From PALSA-505 sp036502085 (lineage in GTDB: Bacteria; Actinomycetota; Actinomycetes; Streptosporangiales; Streptosporangiaceae), in the NCBI GenBank assembly GCA_036502085.1, contig DASXZD010000057.1, forward strand, positions 1 through 64,000: a stretch of 64,000 bases of DNA, in the 5' to 3' direction. The position numbers and the translations under genes were made by a program. Shown one piece after another: positions 1 through 7,879 of this stretch (positions within the stretch are counted from its first letter, which is position 1; each line of letters starts with the position of its first letter). The notes beneath the pieces were generated by a model. That model saw nothing but the letters and a program-made list of their open reading frames with translations, was not told the DNA's origin and did not search any database.

Positions 1-17
1 GTCGTGTCCCGTTAGCG

Positions 18-671
18 CTAGCCTGCGGGGCGCTTGCTGGTCGCCTCGGCCGACAGGCGCGGTTTGGGGTCCAGTTGCGACAGGCCGTTCCAGGCCAGGT
101 TGACCAGGTGCGCCGCGACCTCTTCCAGCTTGGGCTTGCGCGCATCCAGCCACCACTGGCCGGTGACCGCCACCATGCCGACCAGCATCTGCGCGTACAT
201 CGGGGCCAGCTTGGGGTCGTAACCGCGCTCCGTGAAGACGTCGCCGAGTATGTACTCCACCTGGCGGGCGATGTCACTGATCAGGCTGCCGAACGTGCCT
301 GCGCCGGACGCCGGGTGCGAATCGCGGACCAGGATCCGGAAGCCGTCCGCGTTGTCCTCGATGTAGCGCAGCAGCGCGATCGCGGCGCCCTCGAACTTCT
401 CCCTGGTGTGATCGCCGGAGAGGATCTGGGTCGATAGCGTCAGCAACCGCCCGACCTCGCGGTCGACGACGACGGCGTAGAGGCCCTCCTTGCCGCCGAA
501 GTGCTCGTAGACCACGGGCTTGGAGACGTCGGCCTTGGCTGCGATCTCCTCGATCGAGGTCCCCTCGAAGCCGCGCTCAGCGAACAGGTGCCTGCCGATG
601 TCGAGCAGTTGCTCCCGGCGCTCCTTGCCCGACATCCTCCGGCGGCTGGATCTATGTGCTGGCTCGGTCAC
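18..671 (-). CDS. TetR/AcrR family transcriptional regulator
   Basis: A 217-residue TetR-type DNA-binding repressor. The N-terminal helix-turn-helix (about residues 12-60) contains IEEIAAKADVSKPVVYEHF, a textbook TetR recognition helix; the remaining alpha-helical part should be the ligand and dimer domain. The frame is open well upstream to 1169, but that part is out-of-frame desaturase sequence. I chose GTG at 671 (MTEPAHRSSRRRMSGKERREQ) because an AAGG lies just upstream and this N-terminus is typical. It lies 77 bp downstream of the fatty acid desaturase on the same strand, so the two are probably one operon and the repressor probably acts on the inverted repeat at 1847-1879. The ligand (acyl-CoA is the obvious candidate) is inference. 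Confidence 0.9.
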   Translation of the reverse strand: MTEPAHRSSRRRMSGKERREQLLDIGRHLFAERGFEGTSIEEIAAKADVSKPVVYEHFGGKEGLYAVVVDREVGRLLTLSTQILSGDHTREKFEGAAIALLRYIEDNADGFRILVRDSHPASGAGTFGSLISDIARQVEYILGDVFTERGYDPKLAPMYAQMLVGMVAVTGQWWLDARKPKLEEVAAHLVNLAWNGLSQLDPKPRLSAEATSKRPAG

Positions 672-748
672 GGCAATGACCTTACGCCCAGCCAGCCGGG
701 GATCCGCCCGGCTGGCGGTCGCCCGGCTGGCGGTCGCCAGGCCCGCGG

Positions 749-1780
749 TCAGGCCGCCGCGCGGTCGGGGGCCTGCGCCGCGGTATTGCGCGTCATCGAG
801 CCCAGCGGCCTGCCGCCGGGCTCGGCCCGCTTGGAGGACAGGCGCTGCCCGTCCGGCCAGCGCACGTCGTGCACCCAGCCCAGCTTCTCGAAGAACCAGA
901 TGAGCCGGGCGCTGATGTCGATCTGTCCCTTGACCACGCCATGCCGCGCGCAGGTCGGGTCGGCGTGATGCAGGTTGTGCCAGGACTCGCCGAACGACGC
1001 GATAGCCAGCCAGGAGACGTTCCTGGCCTTGTCCCTGGTGGCGAACTCCTCCTTGCCGAACGTGTGGCAGATCGAGTTGATCGACCAGGTGACGTGCTGC
1101 AGCAGGGCTATCCGCACGAACCCGGCCCAGAACAGCGCGGTCAGCGCGCCGCGCAGCGACATCGACCACAGCCCGCCGGCCAGCGCCGGGGCCAGCAGCG
1201 AGAAGGCGGCGAGCCCGATGAACCAGTTCGAGATCCGGCGGATACCGGAATCGGCGAGCAGGTCGGGGCAGAACTTCTCCTGCGAGGTGCGGTTGCCCTC
1301 GAACACCCAGCCCACGTGCGCGAAGAGCAGTCCCTTGGCGAGCGCCTTCCCGTTATTGCCGAACCGCCACGGCGAGTGCGGGTCGCCCTCGCGGTCGCTG
1401 TACTTGTGATGCCGCCTGTGGTCGGCCACCCAGCTCAGGATCGGTCCTTCGAAGGCGAGGCTGCCGGCGATCGCGAGCGCGATCCTGAGGGGGCGGTTGG
1501 CCTTGAACGACGCGTGCGTGAAGTACCGGTGGAAGCCGGCGCTGATGCCGAGGCCGGAGACCACGTAGAAGGCGAGCGCCAGCACGATGTCGTGCCAGCC
1601 GAGCCCCCAGCCCCAGGCGAACGGCACGGCGGCCAGCAGTGCCAGCAGCGGCACGGCGACGAAGACGGCGACCAGGACCCGGTGGACGGTGCTGCTGAGT
1701 TCATTCTCAAGGTCAGGCCGGGCCTGCCAGGCCTGCTGGGCGGAACTCGGGGCGGTGCCTACGTCGGGGGGTGCGGCCAT
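749..1780 (-). CDS. fatty acid / acyl-CoA desaturase (delta-9 type, membrane)
   Basis: A 343-residue membrane di-iron desaturase that introduces a double bond into acyl chains. It carries the three histidine boxes in order: HRYFTH (about 84-89), HRRHH (121-125) and HNLHH (268-272), with hydrophobic segments at about 35-80 and 180-230. The length fits the stearoyl-CoA/acyl-lipid desaturase family. I chose ATG at 1780 (MAAPPDVGT) because AGCGAGGACA precedes it; the open frame extends 19 codons further. A TetR repressor gene follows on the same strand, and a strong inverted repeat lies 67-99 bp upstream of the start. The electron donor is not encoded nearby. Confidence 0.93.
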   Translation of the reverse strand: MAAPPDVGTAPSSAQQAWQARPDLENELSSTVHRVLVAVFVAVPLLALLAAVPFAWGWGLGWHDIVLALAFYVVSGLGISAGFHRYFTHASFKANRPLRIALAIAGSLAFEGPILSWVADHRRHHKYSDREGDPHSPWRFGNNGKALAKGLLFAHVGWVFEGNRTSQEKFCPDLLADSGIRRISNWFIGLAAFSLLAPALAGGLWSMSLRGALTALFWAGFVRIALLQHVTWSINSICHTFGKEEFATRDKARNVSWLAIASFGESWHNLHHADPTCARHGVVKGQIDISARLIWFFEKLGWVHDVRWPDGQRLSSKRAEPGGRPLGSMTRNTAAQAPDRAAA

Positions 1781-1846
1781 GTTGTCCTCGCTGCCTGTCG
1801 GCGCTCGCTCCAGCGGAGCTCGCGGATGGTCGCGCATTGCGTACGC

Positions 1847-1879
1847 TTACGTAACCGTAACCTACGAAACCGTAGGTTA
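1847..1879. promoter_or_regulatory. inverted-repeat operator upstream of the desaturase
   Basis: A perfect 9-bp inverted repeat, TAACCTACG and CGTAGGTTA with an AAAC spacer, occupies 1858-1879. It is preceded at 1847-1854 by the 8-bp palindrome TTACGTAA, inside ACGTAACCG. Size and symmetry fit a TetR-family operator. The likely binder is the repressor encoded at 18-671, and the target is the desaturase promoter. Binding is inferred; the repeat is seen directly. Confidence 0.6.
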
Positions 1880-1943
1880 GGCAAGGGGTAGCCGAAGATT
1901 TCACCTAGCAGTGGGGATAATCACACTTGGATGTCACCAGCTC

Positions 1944-1960
1944 GTCTCACAATATGAGAC
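1944..1960. repeat. small inverted repeat between desaturase and tRNA-Gln
   Basis: GTCTCA and TGAGAC flank a CAATA loop, with AGCT repeated on both outer flanks. There is no T-tract, so it could be an operator or a weak hairpin. The rest of this spacer holds TTGAC-like hexamers (1984-1994) and TAAGGT (2016-2021), possible tRNA promoter elements whose spacing is too long to be convincing. Confidence 0.3.
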
Positions 1961-2039
1961 AGCTCCGACACTGCGAGTTGAGTTTGACTTGACGTCCAGC
2001 CGGCCCGCGCTCCGGTAAGGTTTCGGTTGGGCTGACCTT

Positions 2040-2112
2040 TCCCGGATCGTCTAGCTTGGCAGGACACCCTCCTTTGGAGTGGGCAACGAAGGTTCGAATC
2101 CTTCTCCGGGAG
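2040..2112 (+). tRNA. tRNA-Gln (anticodon UUG)
   Basis: A 73-nt cloverleaf can be folded by eye. The acceptor stem is TCCCGGA (2040-2046) with TCCGGGA (2105-2111) and discriminator G2112. The D stem is GTCT/GGAC. The anticodon arm is CCCTC-CTTTGGA-GTGGG with anticodon TTG at 2074-2076 and one T-T mismatch in the stem. The T arm is GAAGG-TTCGAAT-CCTTC. CCA is not encoded. A glutamine tRNA immediately upstream of glmU is the conserved actinobacterial arrangement. Confidence 0.9.
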
Positions 2113-2232
2113 CTCCTGGAGCCGTAGCAGGCTCGGAACCTCGCCTGCGCATTCAGTGATCCGCGCGGAGAGCGGCGTCCGGGGAGTGCGCATCCTGTCC
2201 GGCGACCGGACGGTATCCTGCGAGAGTCGGGG

Positions 2233-2264
2233 ACGTAACCGCAGGCGTCATCCCCCGGTTACGT
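2233..2264. promoter_or_regulatory. inverted repeat in the glmU leader
   Basis: ACGTAACCG (2233-2241) and its exact complement CGGTTACGT (2256-2264) flank 14 nt, 31 bp before the glmU start. It may be an operator or an RNA hairpin ahead of the ribosome binding site AGGAGACC (2281-2288). The same 9-mer ACGTAACCG occurs in the desaturase operator at 1849-1857. Confidence 0.4.
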
Positions 2265-2294
2265 GTAGGCAGCCAAACCGAGGAGACCTCCGGA

Positions 2295-3359
2295 GTGAGC
2301 GAGATCCGCCCGGCCGCTGTCATCATCCTCGCCGCGGGCGAGGGCAGGCGGATGAAGTCCCGCACTCCCAAGGTCCTGCACACCATGTGCGGCCGCAGCA
2401 TGCTCGGGCACGTGCTCGGCGCGGCGGCTGGCCTTCACCCCGGCCGCCTGATCGTGGTGGTCGGCCAGGGTCGTGCGCAGGTGACCGCCTACCTTGCCGA
2501 GCAGGCACCGGATGCGTCGGCGGTGGTCCAGCACCGGCAGGACGGCACCGGCCACGCGGTGCGGATCGCGTTCGAGGCGGTCGGCCAGATCCACGGCGTA
2601 GTCGTGGTGACCTACGGCGATACGCCGCTGCTGCGCACCGAGACGCTGGCCGAGCTAGTTCGCGGTCACCACGCGGCCGGCAACGCGGTGACCGCGCTCA
2701 CCGCGAGGGTGCCCGACCCGACCGGCTACGGCCGCATCGTGCTCGACAGCCGCGGGGGATTGCGGGAGATTATCGAGGAGTCGGACGCTACCGCGGAGCA
2801 GCGCGCGATCGACGAGATCAACTCCGGCGTGTATGCCTTCGACGGCGACCTGCTCGCCGACGCGATCAAGCGAGTGGCCACCGACAACGCGAAGGGCGAG
2901 GAGTACCTCACCGACGTGGTGGCCATCTTGCGGGCCGACGGCCACCGGGCCGGCTGCGTCCGGGCCGCCGACCCGGCCGAGGTCGAAGGGGTGAACGACC
3001 GGCTGCAGCTGGCGCGGGCACGGCGCCTCTACAACGAACGGGTGCTCGCCCGCTGGATGCTGGCCGGAGTCACGATCGTGGATCCGGCGACCACCTGGAT
3101 CGACGCGGACGTCAGGCTGGAGCCCGACGTCGAGATCGGGCCGGGGACGCAGCTGGAGGGGCGCACGGTCGTCGCGGCCGGGGCGCGGGTCGGTCCCGGC
3201 TGCCTGCTCGCCGACACGACAGTGGCCGCGGGCGCGACGGTCACGCACTCGGTCTGCCGGTCGGCACGGATCGGCGCCGGCGCTAACGTCGGACCGTTCG
3301 CCCGTCTCAGGCCGGGAACCGAGGTCATGCCGGATCACGACTGGGCGGGGAGCGCGTGA
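2295..3359 (+). CDS. glmU: GlmU, UDP-GlcNAc pyrophosphorylase, lacking the C-terminal acetyltransferase active site
   Basis: Bifunctional GlmU normally acetylates GlcN-1-P and uridylylates GlcNAc-1-P to give UDP-GlcNAc for cell-wall synthesis. This product has only 354 residues against roughly 450-490 in the family. The uridylyltransferase domain is complete: LAAGEGRRMKSRTPKVLH (about 12-29), YGDTPL, and NSGVYAF. The left-handed beta-helix begins (hexapeptide repeats from about 255) but stops after FARLRPGTEV, equivalent to about residue 340 of the E. coli enzyme. The later helix turns that carry the catalytic His and the acetyl-CoA site are absent. GTG at 2295 has AGGAGACC at good spacing. 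The stop overlaps the prs start (GTGA), so there is no room for a frameshifted remnant. Acetylation presumably depends on another enzyme or does not occur; this is inference. Confidence 0.9.
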   Translation: MSEIRPAAVIILAAGEGRRMKSRTPKVLHTMCGRSMLGHVLGAAAGLHPGRLIVVVGQGRAQVTAYLAEQAPDASAVVQHRQDGTGHAVRIAFEAVGQIHGVVVVTYGDTPLLRTETLAELVRGHHAAGNAVTALTARVPDPTGYGRIVLDSRGGLREIIEESDATAEQRAIDEINSGVYAFDGDLLADAIKRVATDNAKGEEYLTDVVAILRADGHRAGCVRAADPAEVEGVNDRLQLARARRLYNERVLARWMLAGVTIVDPATTWIDADVRLEPDVEIGPGTQLEGRTVVAAGARVGPGCLLADTTVAAGATVTHSVCRSARIGAGANVGPFARLRPGTEVMPDHDWAGSA

Positions 3360-4387
3360 GCGACTATCTGCCTGACGGCGTGAGCGACTATCAGTCCGAC
3401 GACGAGCTCGCCCTGGGCCCCCGGCCTCCCGCGGCCAAGAGGCTGCTGCTCTTCTCTGGCCGTGCGCACCCCGAGCTGGCCGCGGAGGTCGCGGACTGCC
3501 TGGGCATCAAAACCACGCCGACCAAGATTTTCGACTTCGCCAACGGCGAGATTTTCGTGCGGTCGCTGGAGTCCGTACGCGGCTGCGACACCTTCGTGCT
3601 GCAGAGCCACACGGCCCCGATCAACGAGTGGATCATGGAGCAGCTGATCATGGTCGACGCGCTGAAGCGTGCTTCGGCGCGGCGGATTACCGTGGTCACG
3701 CCGTTTTTCGGCTACGCCCGTCAGGACAAGAAGAGCCGCGGCCGGGAGCCGATCTCGGCCCGGCTGATGGCGGATCTGTTCGCTACCGCGGGCGCCGACC
3801 GGCTGATGGCGGTCGATCTGCACACCGCCCAGATCCAGGGGTTCTTCGACGGTCCGGTTGACCACCTGTTCGCCCTGCCGATCCTCGCCGAGTACATCGA
3901 GGGAAAGCTGGACGTGGCGCGGGTCACCGTGGTCGCGCCGGACGCCGGCCGGGTCAGGGTCTGCGAGCGATGGACCGACCGGCTCGGCTGCCCGCTGGCC
4001 ATCATTCACAAGCGGCGCGACCCCGATGTCGCCAACCAGGTCAAGGTGCATGAGGTCGTCGGCAAGGTCAAGGGCCGCACGTGCATCCTGGTGGACGACA
4101 TGGTCGACACCGGCGCGACGATCGTGAATGCCGCGGAAGCGCTGTTCGAGCAGGGCGCGGCGCGGGTCATCGTGACGGCCACGCACGGCGTGCTGTCCGG
4201 CGGCGCGGTTGACGGCCTGAAGAACTCTCAGATCAGCGAGATCATCGTCACGAACACCCTGCCGATACCCCAGGAGAAGCGGATCGACAAGCTGACCGTG
4301 CTGTCGATCGCGCCGCTGCTCGCCCGGGCGATCAACGAGGTGTTCAGCGAGGGCTCGGTCACCAGCCTCTTTGACGGCCAGAGCTAA
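3356..4387 (+). CDS. prs: ribose-phosphate diphosphokinase (PRPP synthetase)
   Basis: Makes PRPP from ribose 5-phosphate and ATP for nucleotide, His and Trp synthesis. 343 residues. The core starts at RLLLFSGRAHPELAAEVA, followed by RRITVVTPFFGYARQDKK, DLHTAQIQGFF and the PRPP loop DDMVDTGATI (about residue 246). The N-terminus is about 20 residues longer than usual because of a near-perfect 24-bp tandem duplication: GTGAGCGACTAT occurs at 3356 and again in frame at 3380, and either GTG could be the start. The first overlaps the glmU stop codon, which suggests translational coupling. Prs of this length and motif set is unmistakable. Confidence 0.96.
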   Translation: MSDYLPDGVSDYQSDDELALGPRPPAAKRLLLFSGRAHPELAAEVADCLGIKTTPTKIFDFANGEIFVRSLESVRGCDTFVLQSHTAPINEWIMEQLIMVDALKRASARRITVVTPFFGYARQDKKSRGREPISARLMADLFATAGADRLMAVDLHTAQIQGFFDGPVDHLFALPILAEYIEGKLDVARVTVVAPDAGRVRVCERWTDRLGCPLAIIHKRRDPDVANQVKVHEVVGKVKGRTCILVDDMVDTGATIVNAAEALFEQGAARVIVTATHGVLSGGAVDGLKNSQISEIIVTNTLPIPQEKRIDKLTVLSIAPLLARAINEVFSEGSVTSLFDGQS

Positions 4388-4418
4388 GCCGCCCGCCCTT
4401 TCGTGGCTTGTGCTGCAC

Positions 4419-4467
4419 GCGGAGACAGCGGGCACCCGTCAGATGCAAAGGTGACCGCTGTCTCCGC
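4419..4467 (+). terminator. hairpin downstream of prs
   Basis: GCGGAGACAGCGG (4419-4431) pairs perfectly with CCGCTGTCTCCGC (4455-4467) across a 23-nt loop. It lies 32 bp past the prs stop. There is no U-tract, which is common for GC-rich actinobacterial terminators, so a terminator role is plausible but unproven. Confidence 0.45.
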
Positions 4468-4641
4468 CCCCGCAAGCGTGACGGAGACGGCGGCCACCAG
4501 CCCCCTCCCAGACTCCGTGCCGCCTGCCCTCGTGTGGGAACTGACGCGCCGAAGGAGGCGGTAAGCCCCGCCCAGTCACGCGAGGAACAAGGCGAGCGAT
4601 GCGGAATCACCACCTAGGATCGTCCGCGTCCTACACGTCAC

Positions 4642-4660
4642 GATTAAGTCATGATTAAGT
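4642..4660. promoter_or_regulatory. candidate SARP-type direct repeat
   Basis: GATTAAGT occurs at 4642-4649 and 4653-4660, a spacing of exactly 11 bp. SARP activators of the AfsR/ActII-ORF4 family bind short direct repeats on one helical face with 11-bp or 22-bp period near the -35 region. The repeats stand about 135 bp upstream of a SARP gene, so autoregulation is a reasonable inference. Confidence 0.4.
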
Positions 4661-4793
4661 GGGCAGCGTGCCCCGGACGTTTTATCCAATGCGGGGGTTG
4701 GGCTCGATGATGAACCATCGGTTCCTGGCCTGGCTAAGCGACCCAGAAGTCCGTGGGCCGGGCGGCAACATAACGGTCTCCTGAACAGGCGGT

Positions 4794-7727
4794 ATGGTGC
4801 GGTTTCGGATTCTGGGGACGCTCGAGATCTGGACCGGCCAGGAATGGGTCGGGATCGGAGCCCCGAAGTGGCGGTCGCTGCTGGCGACGCTGCTGATCAA
4901 CGCTGATCAGGTCGTGTCGACCGATCGCCTGATCATGGAGCTGTGGGACGACGATCCGCCCGCCTCCGCTATTAACCTGGTGAGCATCTACGCGCTTCAG
5001 GTGCGCAAGCTGATGGGTGACGGGGACGGCAAGGTGCTGCGCAGGCGCGCGCCTGGGTACCAGCTCCACCTGGGCGCGGGAGATCTGGACGCGGCGCGGT
5101 TCGAGGCCCTGGTCGCCGAGGGCCGCCGCGCGCTGGCCGCCAAGACGCCGCAGCACGGCGCGGATCTGCTGGCCGAGGCGCTCAGCCTGTGGCGGGGCGG
5201 CGCGCTGCTGGACGTGACACAGTCGCCGCGGGTCGTCGCCGAGATAGAGCGGCTAGAAGAGTCGCGGCTGAACGCGCTCGAGCTGCGGATCGAGGCGGAC
5301 ATCGGCTGCGGGCGGCATGCCGAGGTCACACCGGAGCTGTCCAGGCTGATCGCCGATCAGCCGCTCCGGGAGGGCCTGCACCGGCTGCTCATGCTGGCCC
5401 TGGTCGGGGCCGGCCGCCGCGCCGAAGCGCTGACCGCATACGAGCGGGCCAGGCATGTGATCCGCGACGAACTCGGGGTGGCTCCCGGCGAGCAACTGCA
5501 ACGGCTCTACCAGCAGATTCTTACCTCGGACTCGCCGAGCCGGCCCGCACCGGCCACGGCCGCCAGGAACGGGGACCGATCGGCGCGCGGGACGGCTAAG
5601 CAGGCCGGACCGGCCGCCGGGACGCCGGGCACGGGAGGGGAGCGGGACCCGGCCGGGCCGGGAGTGCCGGCCCGGGCACCATCAGGAGAGCCGGAGGCAC
5701 CTGAGCAAGAACCACCAGCGACGGCACCAGGGCCGCCGCTGCAGCTGCCGGCCGATATCACCGACTTCACCGGCCGCGGGTGTGATCTTGAACGGCTGTG
5801 CGACCTGCAGCCAGCCGCAGCCGGGGAGGACAACCCGGGCGCGGTCGTGGTCTCGCTGGTGACCGGGGCGGGCGGGCTGGGCAAGACCACGCTCTCGGTG
5901 CATGCCGCGCACCGGATGCGGGACCGGTTCCCCGACGGCCAGCTGTACGTCAACCTGCTGGGGGCAAGCCCGCAGCCGCTGACGCCGAGCGATGTGCTGG
6001 CCCGCTTCCTGCGCGAGCTTGGCGTGCAGCCGGCGCAGATCCCGGCCGGAGAGGAGGAGCGGGCCGCGCTCTACCGGACCCGGCTGACCGGGCGGCGGGT
6101 GCTGATCGTGCTCGATGACGCGCGGGACGCCGCGCAGGTCCGTCCGCTGCTGCCCGGCAGCGCTTCGTGCGCCGTGCTGGTGACCGCGCGCAACCGGCTG
6201 TCCGATCTGGCCGTCAGCCGGCTCATCGACCTGGACGTGCTCGATGACGACGAGGCCCGGGCGCTGTTCGCCGGCATCGTCGGGGCCGGGCGGGCCGGTA
6301 CCGAGCCGGCCGCGACCGATGAGGTGCTGGCCGCCTGCGCCGGCCTGCCGCTGGCGATCAGGATCGCCGGCGCGCGGCTGGCCGCCCGCACCGGCTGGTC
6401 GGTCCGCACGCTGGCCGACAAGCTGCGCAGCCAGCAGCGGCGGCTCGATGAGCTCAAGGCCGGCGACCTGGCGGTACGGGCCACCTTCGAGGTGAGTTTC
6501 GCCAGCCTGCCCGGTCCGGTGACCGCGGGAGCGATCGGTCCGGTCCGGGTGTTTCGGCTGCTCGGGCTCTGGCCGGGACCGACGATCAGCGTGGGCGCCG
6601 CGGCCGCATTGTTCGGCCAGCCCGAAGACCAGGCCGCCGACGCACTGGAGCAGCTGGTCGATGCTCATCTTCTCGAGTCGCCGGGCCCGGAAATCTACCG
6701 GTTCCATGACCTGCTGCGGGTCTATGCGGCCGAACTATGCCAGGCCGATGAGGACGAGAAGACCAGCCAGGATGCGGTGCGGCGGATCCTCACCTGGTAC
6801 CTGCACACGACCGAGGCCGCGGCCAGCATCATCTCCCCGCATCACGCCCGCGTGCCCCTCGAGGAAGCGGAACCGGCGATACGGCCGCTCGGGTTCGACT
6901 CGCTGGACCAGGCGCTCGACTGGTGTGACGCCGAACGCCCCAACCTGGTCGCCGCGACCCGCCTGGCCACCGCCGGCGGCATGTATGACATTGCCTGGCG
7001 AATTCCGGCCGCGGCCATGAGCTTCTTCTACCGGCGCACTCACTGGGCGGACTGGATGCTCACCCACCAGATCGGCCTGGACAGCGCGCGGGAACTCGGC
7101 GACCGGCGGGGTGAGGCCTGGATGCTGAACAACCTCGGCATGGCCTACGGGGCCCAGCAGATGCCCGAGGCCGTGGACTGCTTCGAACGCGCGCTAGCCC
7201 TCTGCCGTCAGATAGGCAACCTGCCGGGAGAGGCGCGCGTGATGAACAACCTGGCCCACGCCCACCTGCTGCTGAGCCGCTTCGATGAAGCTCTCGATGA
7301 GGGCAAGCGATCACTGGCCATCCAGCGGCAGGTAGCTAACAGGTACAACGAGGGAATCACCCTCGCGATCATGAGCGGGGCATTCCGGGCCCTCGGCCGC
7401 CCGGCAGAAGCGGTCGATCACCTGCAGCAAGCTCTGGTTATCTTCCGTGAGCTCGACGACAGGGACGCCGAGGCGGACTCGCTCAGCGATCTCGGCGAGG
7501 TGTACCTGGATATGCAGGAGATCGATAAGGCAGTGTCCTGTCTCGGCGGTTCACTGGCAATAAGGAAGTCCATCGGCGACCAGCACGGCCAGGCAACCAC
7601 CCTGGAGCACCTGGCCCTGGCGTGGGAGCGTGCTGGTCAGCAGGAGAAGTCGCGCGAATGCCTGGACCAGGCACAACAGTTGTTCGAAGAACTCGGGGAT
7701 CGTTCGAAGCCGCGGGAAACTGACTAG
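4794..7727 (+). CDS. AfsR-like SARP/BTAD regulator with NB-ARC and TPR domains
   Basis: A large (977 aa) pathway or global activator of the Streptomyces antibiotic regulatory protein family. Order: winged-helix Trans_reg_C domain (about 1-95, beginning MVRFRILGTLEIW), bacterial transcriptional activation domain (about 96-245), Pro/Gly/Ala-rich linker (about 250-315), NB-ARC ATPase with P-loop GAGGLGKTT (about 358-366) and Walker B RVLIVLDDAR, then a winged-helix connector and C-terminal TPR repeats (about 755-960). ATG versus GTG is ambiguous around 4794; the start used gives the canonical N-terminus. It stands alone between prs and a small IKWNG protein, an arrangement reminiscent of afsR followed by the small afsS. 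Target genes are unknown; the nearby polysaccharide locus is one possibility. Confidence 0.93.
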   Translation: MVRFRILGTLEIWTGQEWVGIGAPKWRSLLATLLINADQVVSTDRLIMELWDDDPPASAINLVSIYALQVRKLMGDGDGKVLRRRAPGYQLHLGAGDLDAARFEALVAEGRRALAAKTPQHGADLLAEALSLWRGGALLDVTQSPRVVAEIERLEESRLNALELRIEADIGCGRHAEVTPELSRLIADQPLREGLHRLLMLALVGAGRRAEALTAYERARHVIRDELGVAPGEQLQRLYQQILTSDSPSRPAPATAARNGDRSARGTAKQAGPAAGTPGTGGERDPAGPGVPARAPSGEPEAPEQEPPATAPGPPLQLPADITDFTGRGCDLERLCDLQPAAAGEDNPGAVVVSLVTGAGGLGKTTLSVHAAHRMRDRFPDGQLYVNLLGASPQPLTPSDVLARFLRELGVQPAQIPAGEEERAALYRTRLTGRRVLIVLDDARDAAQVRPLLPGSASCAVLVTARNRLSDLAVSRLIDLDVLDDDEARALFAGIVGAGRAGTEPAATDEVLAACAGLPLAIRIAGARLAARTGWSVRTLADKLRSQQRRLDELKAGDLAVRATFEVSFASLPGPVTAGAIGPVRVFRLLGLWPGPTISVGAAAALFGQPEDQAADALEQLVDAHLLESPGPEIYRFHDLLRVYAAELCQADEDEKTSQDAVRRILTWYLHTTEAAASIISPHHARVPLEEAEPAIRPLGFDSLDQALDWCDAERPNLVAATRLATAGGMYDIAWRIPAAAMSFFYRRTHWADWMLTHQIGLDSARELGDRRGEAWMLNNLGMAYGAQQMPEAVDCFERALALCRQIGNLPGEARVMNNLAHAHLLLSRFDEALDEGKRSLAIQRQVANRYNEGITLAIMSGAFRALGRPAEAVDHLQQALVIFRELDDRDAEADSLSDLGEVYLDMQEIDKAVSCLGGSLAIRKSIGDQHGQATTLEHLALAWERAGQQEKSRECLDQAQQLFEELGDRSKPRETD

Positions 7728-7779
7728 AGGTCTACTCGTCGATGTCGCATTGAGTGTCCGCCAGACTACCCAATATGTT

Positions 7780-7809
7780 CTGACATTCCCGCCGTTTGTC
7801 CGCTAAGAT
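7780..7809 (+). promoter_or_regulatory. candidate promoter of the IKWNG small protein
   Basis: CTGACA (7780-7785) and TAAGAT (7804-7809) are separated by 18 bp, a good match to a housekeeping sigma promoter. CTGACATT is repeated at 7835-7842, exactly 55 bp (five 11-bp turns) downstream, so a SARP-controlled promoter is conceivable. Inference from spacing only. Confidence 0.4.
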
Positions 7810-7879
7810 AACTGCCGCCTGTAGTAAATTAATGCTGACATTTGGGGACAGGGGTCAGCTATCACGGAGGGGTAATCGG

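Larger units (their letters stand above)
4388..4793. other. prs–SARP intergenic region (406 bp)
   Basis: No credible gene. It holds the 13-bp hairpin at 4419-4467, a third degenerate copy of its arm (about 4481-4493), and the 11-bp-period direct repeat at 4642-4660 that may be a SARP box. The sequence becomes more AT-rich from 4630 on, as expected for the promoter of the regulator. Confidence 0.6.

Noticed and set aside
18..1169. Possible 383-residue TetR protein with an N-terminal extension
   Set aside because: The first 166 codons lie inside the desaturase gene in a wrong frame; the TetR domain begins at GTG 671 with a ribosome site.
2156..3286. Long open frame overlapping glmU in another frame on the same strand
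   Set aside because: Arg/Pro/Gly-rich translation without family features; a shadow caused by high GC3 in glmU.
3301..3420. Frameshift in glmU leaving the acetyltransferase domain in another frame
   Set aside because: No hexapeptide-repeat or GlmU tail sequence is found in any frame; prs begins at the stop codon.
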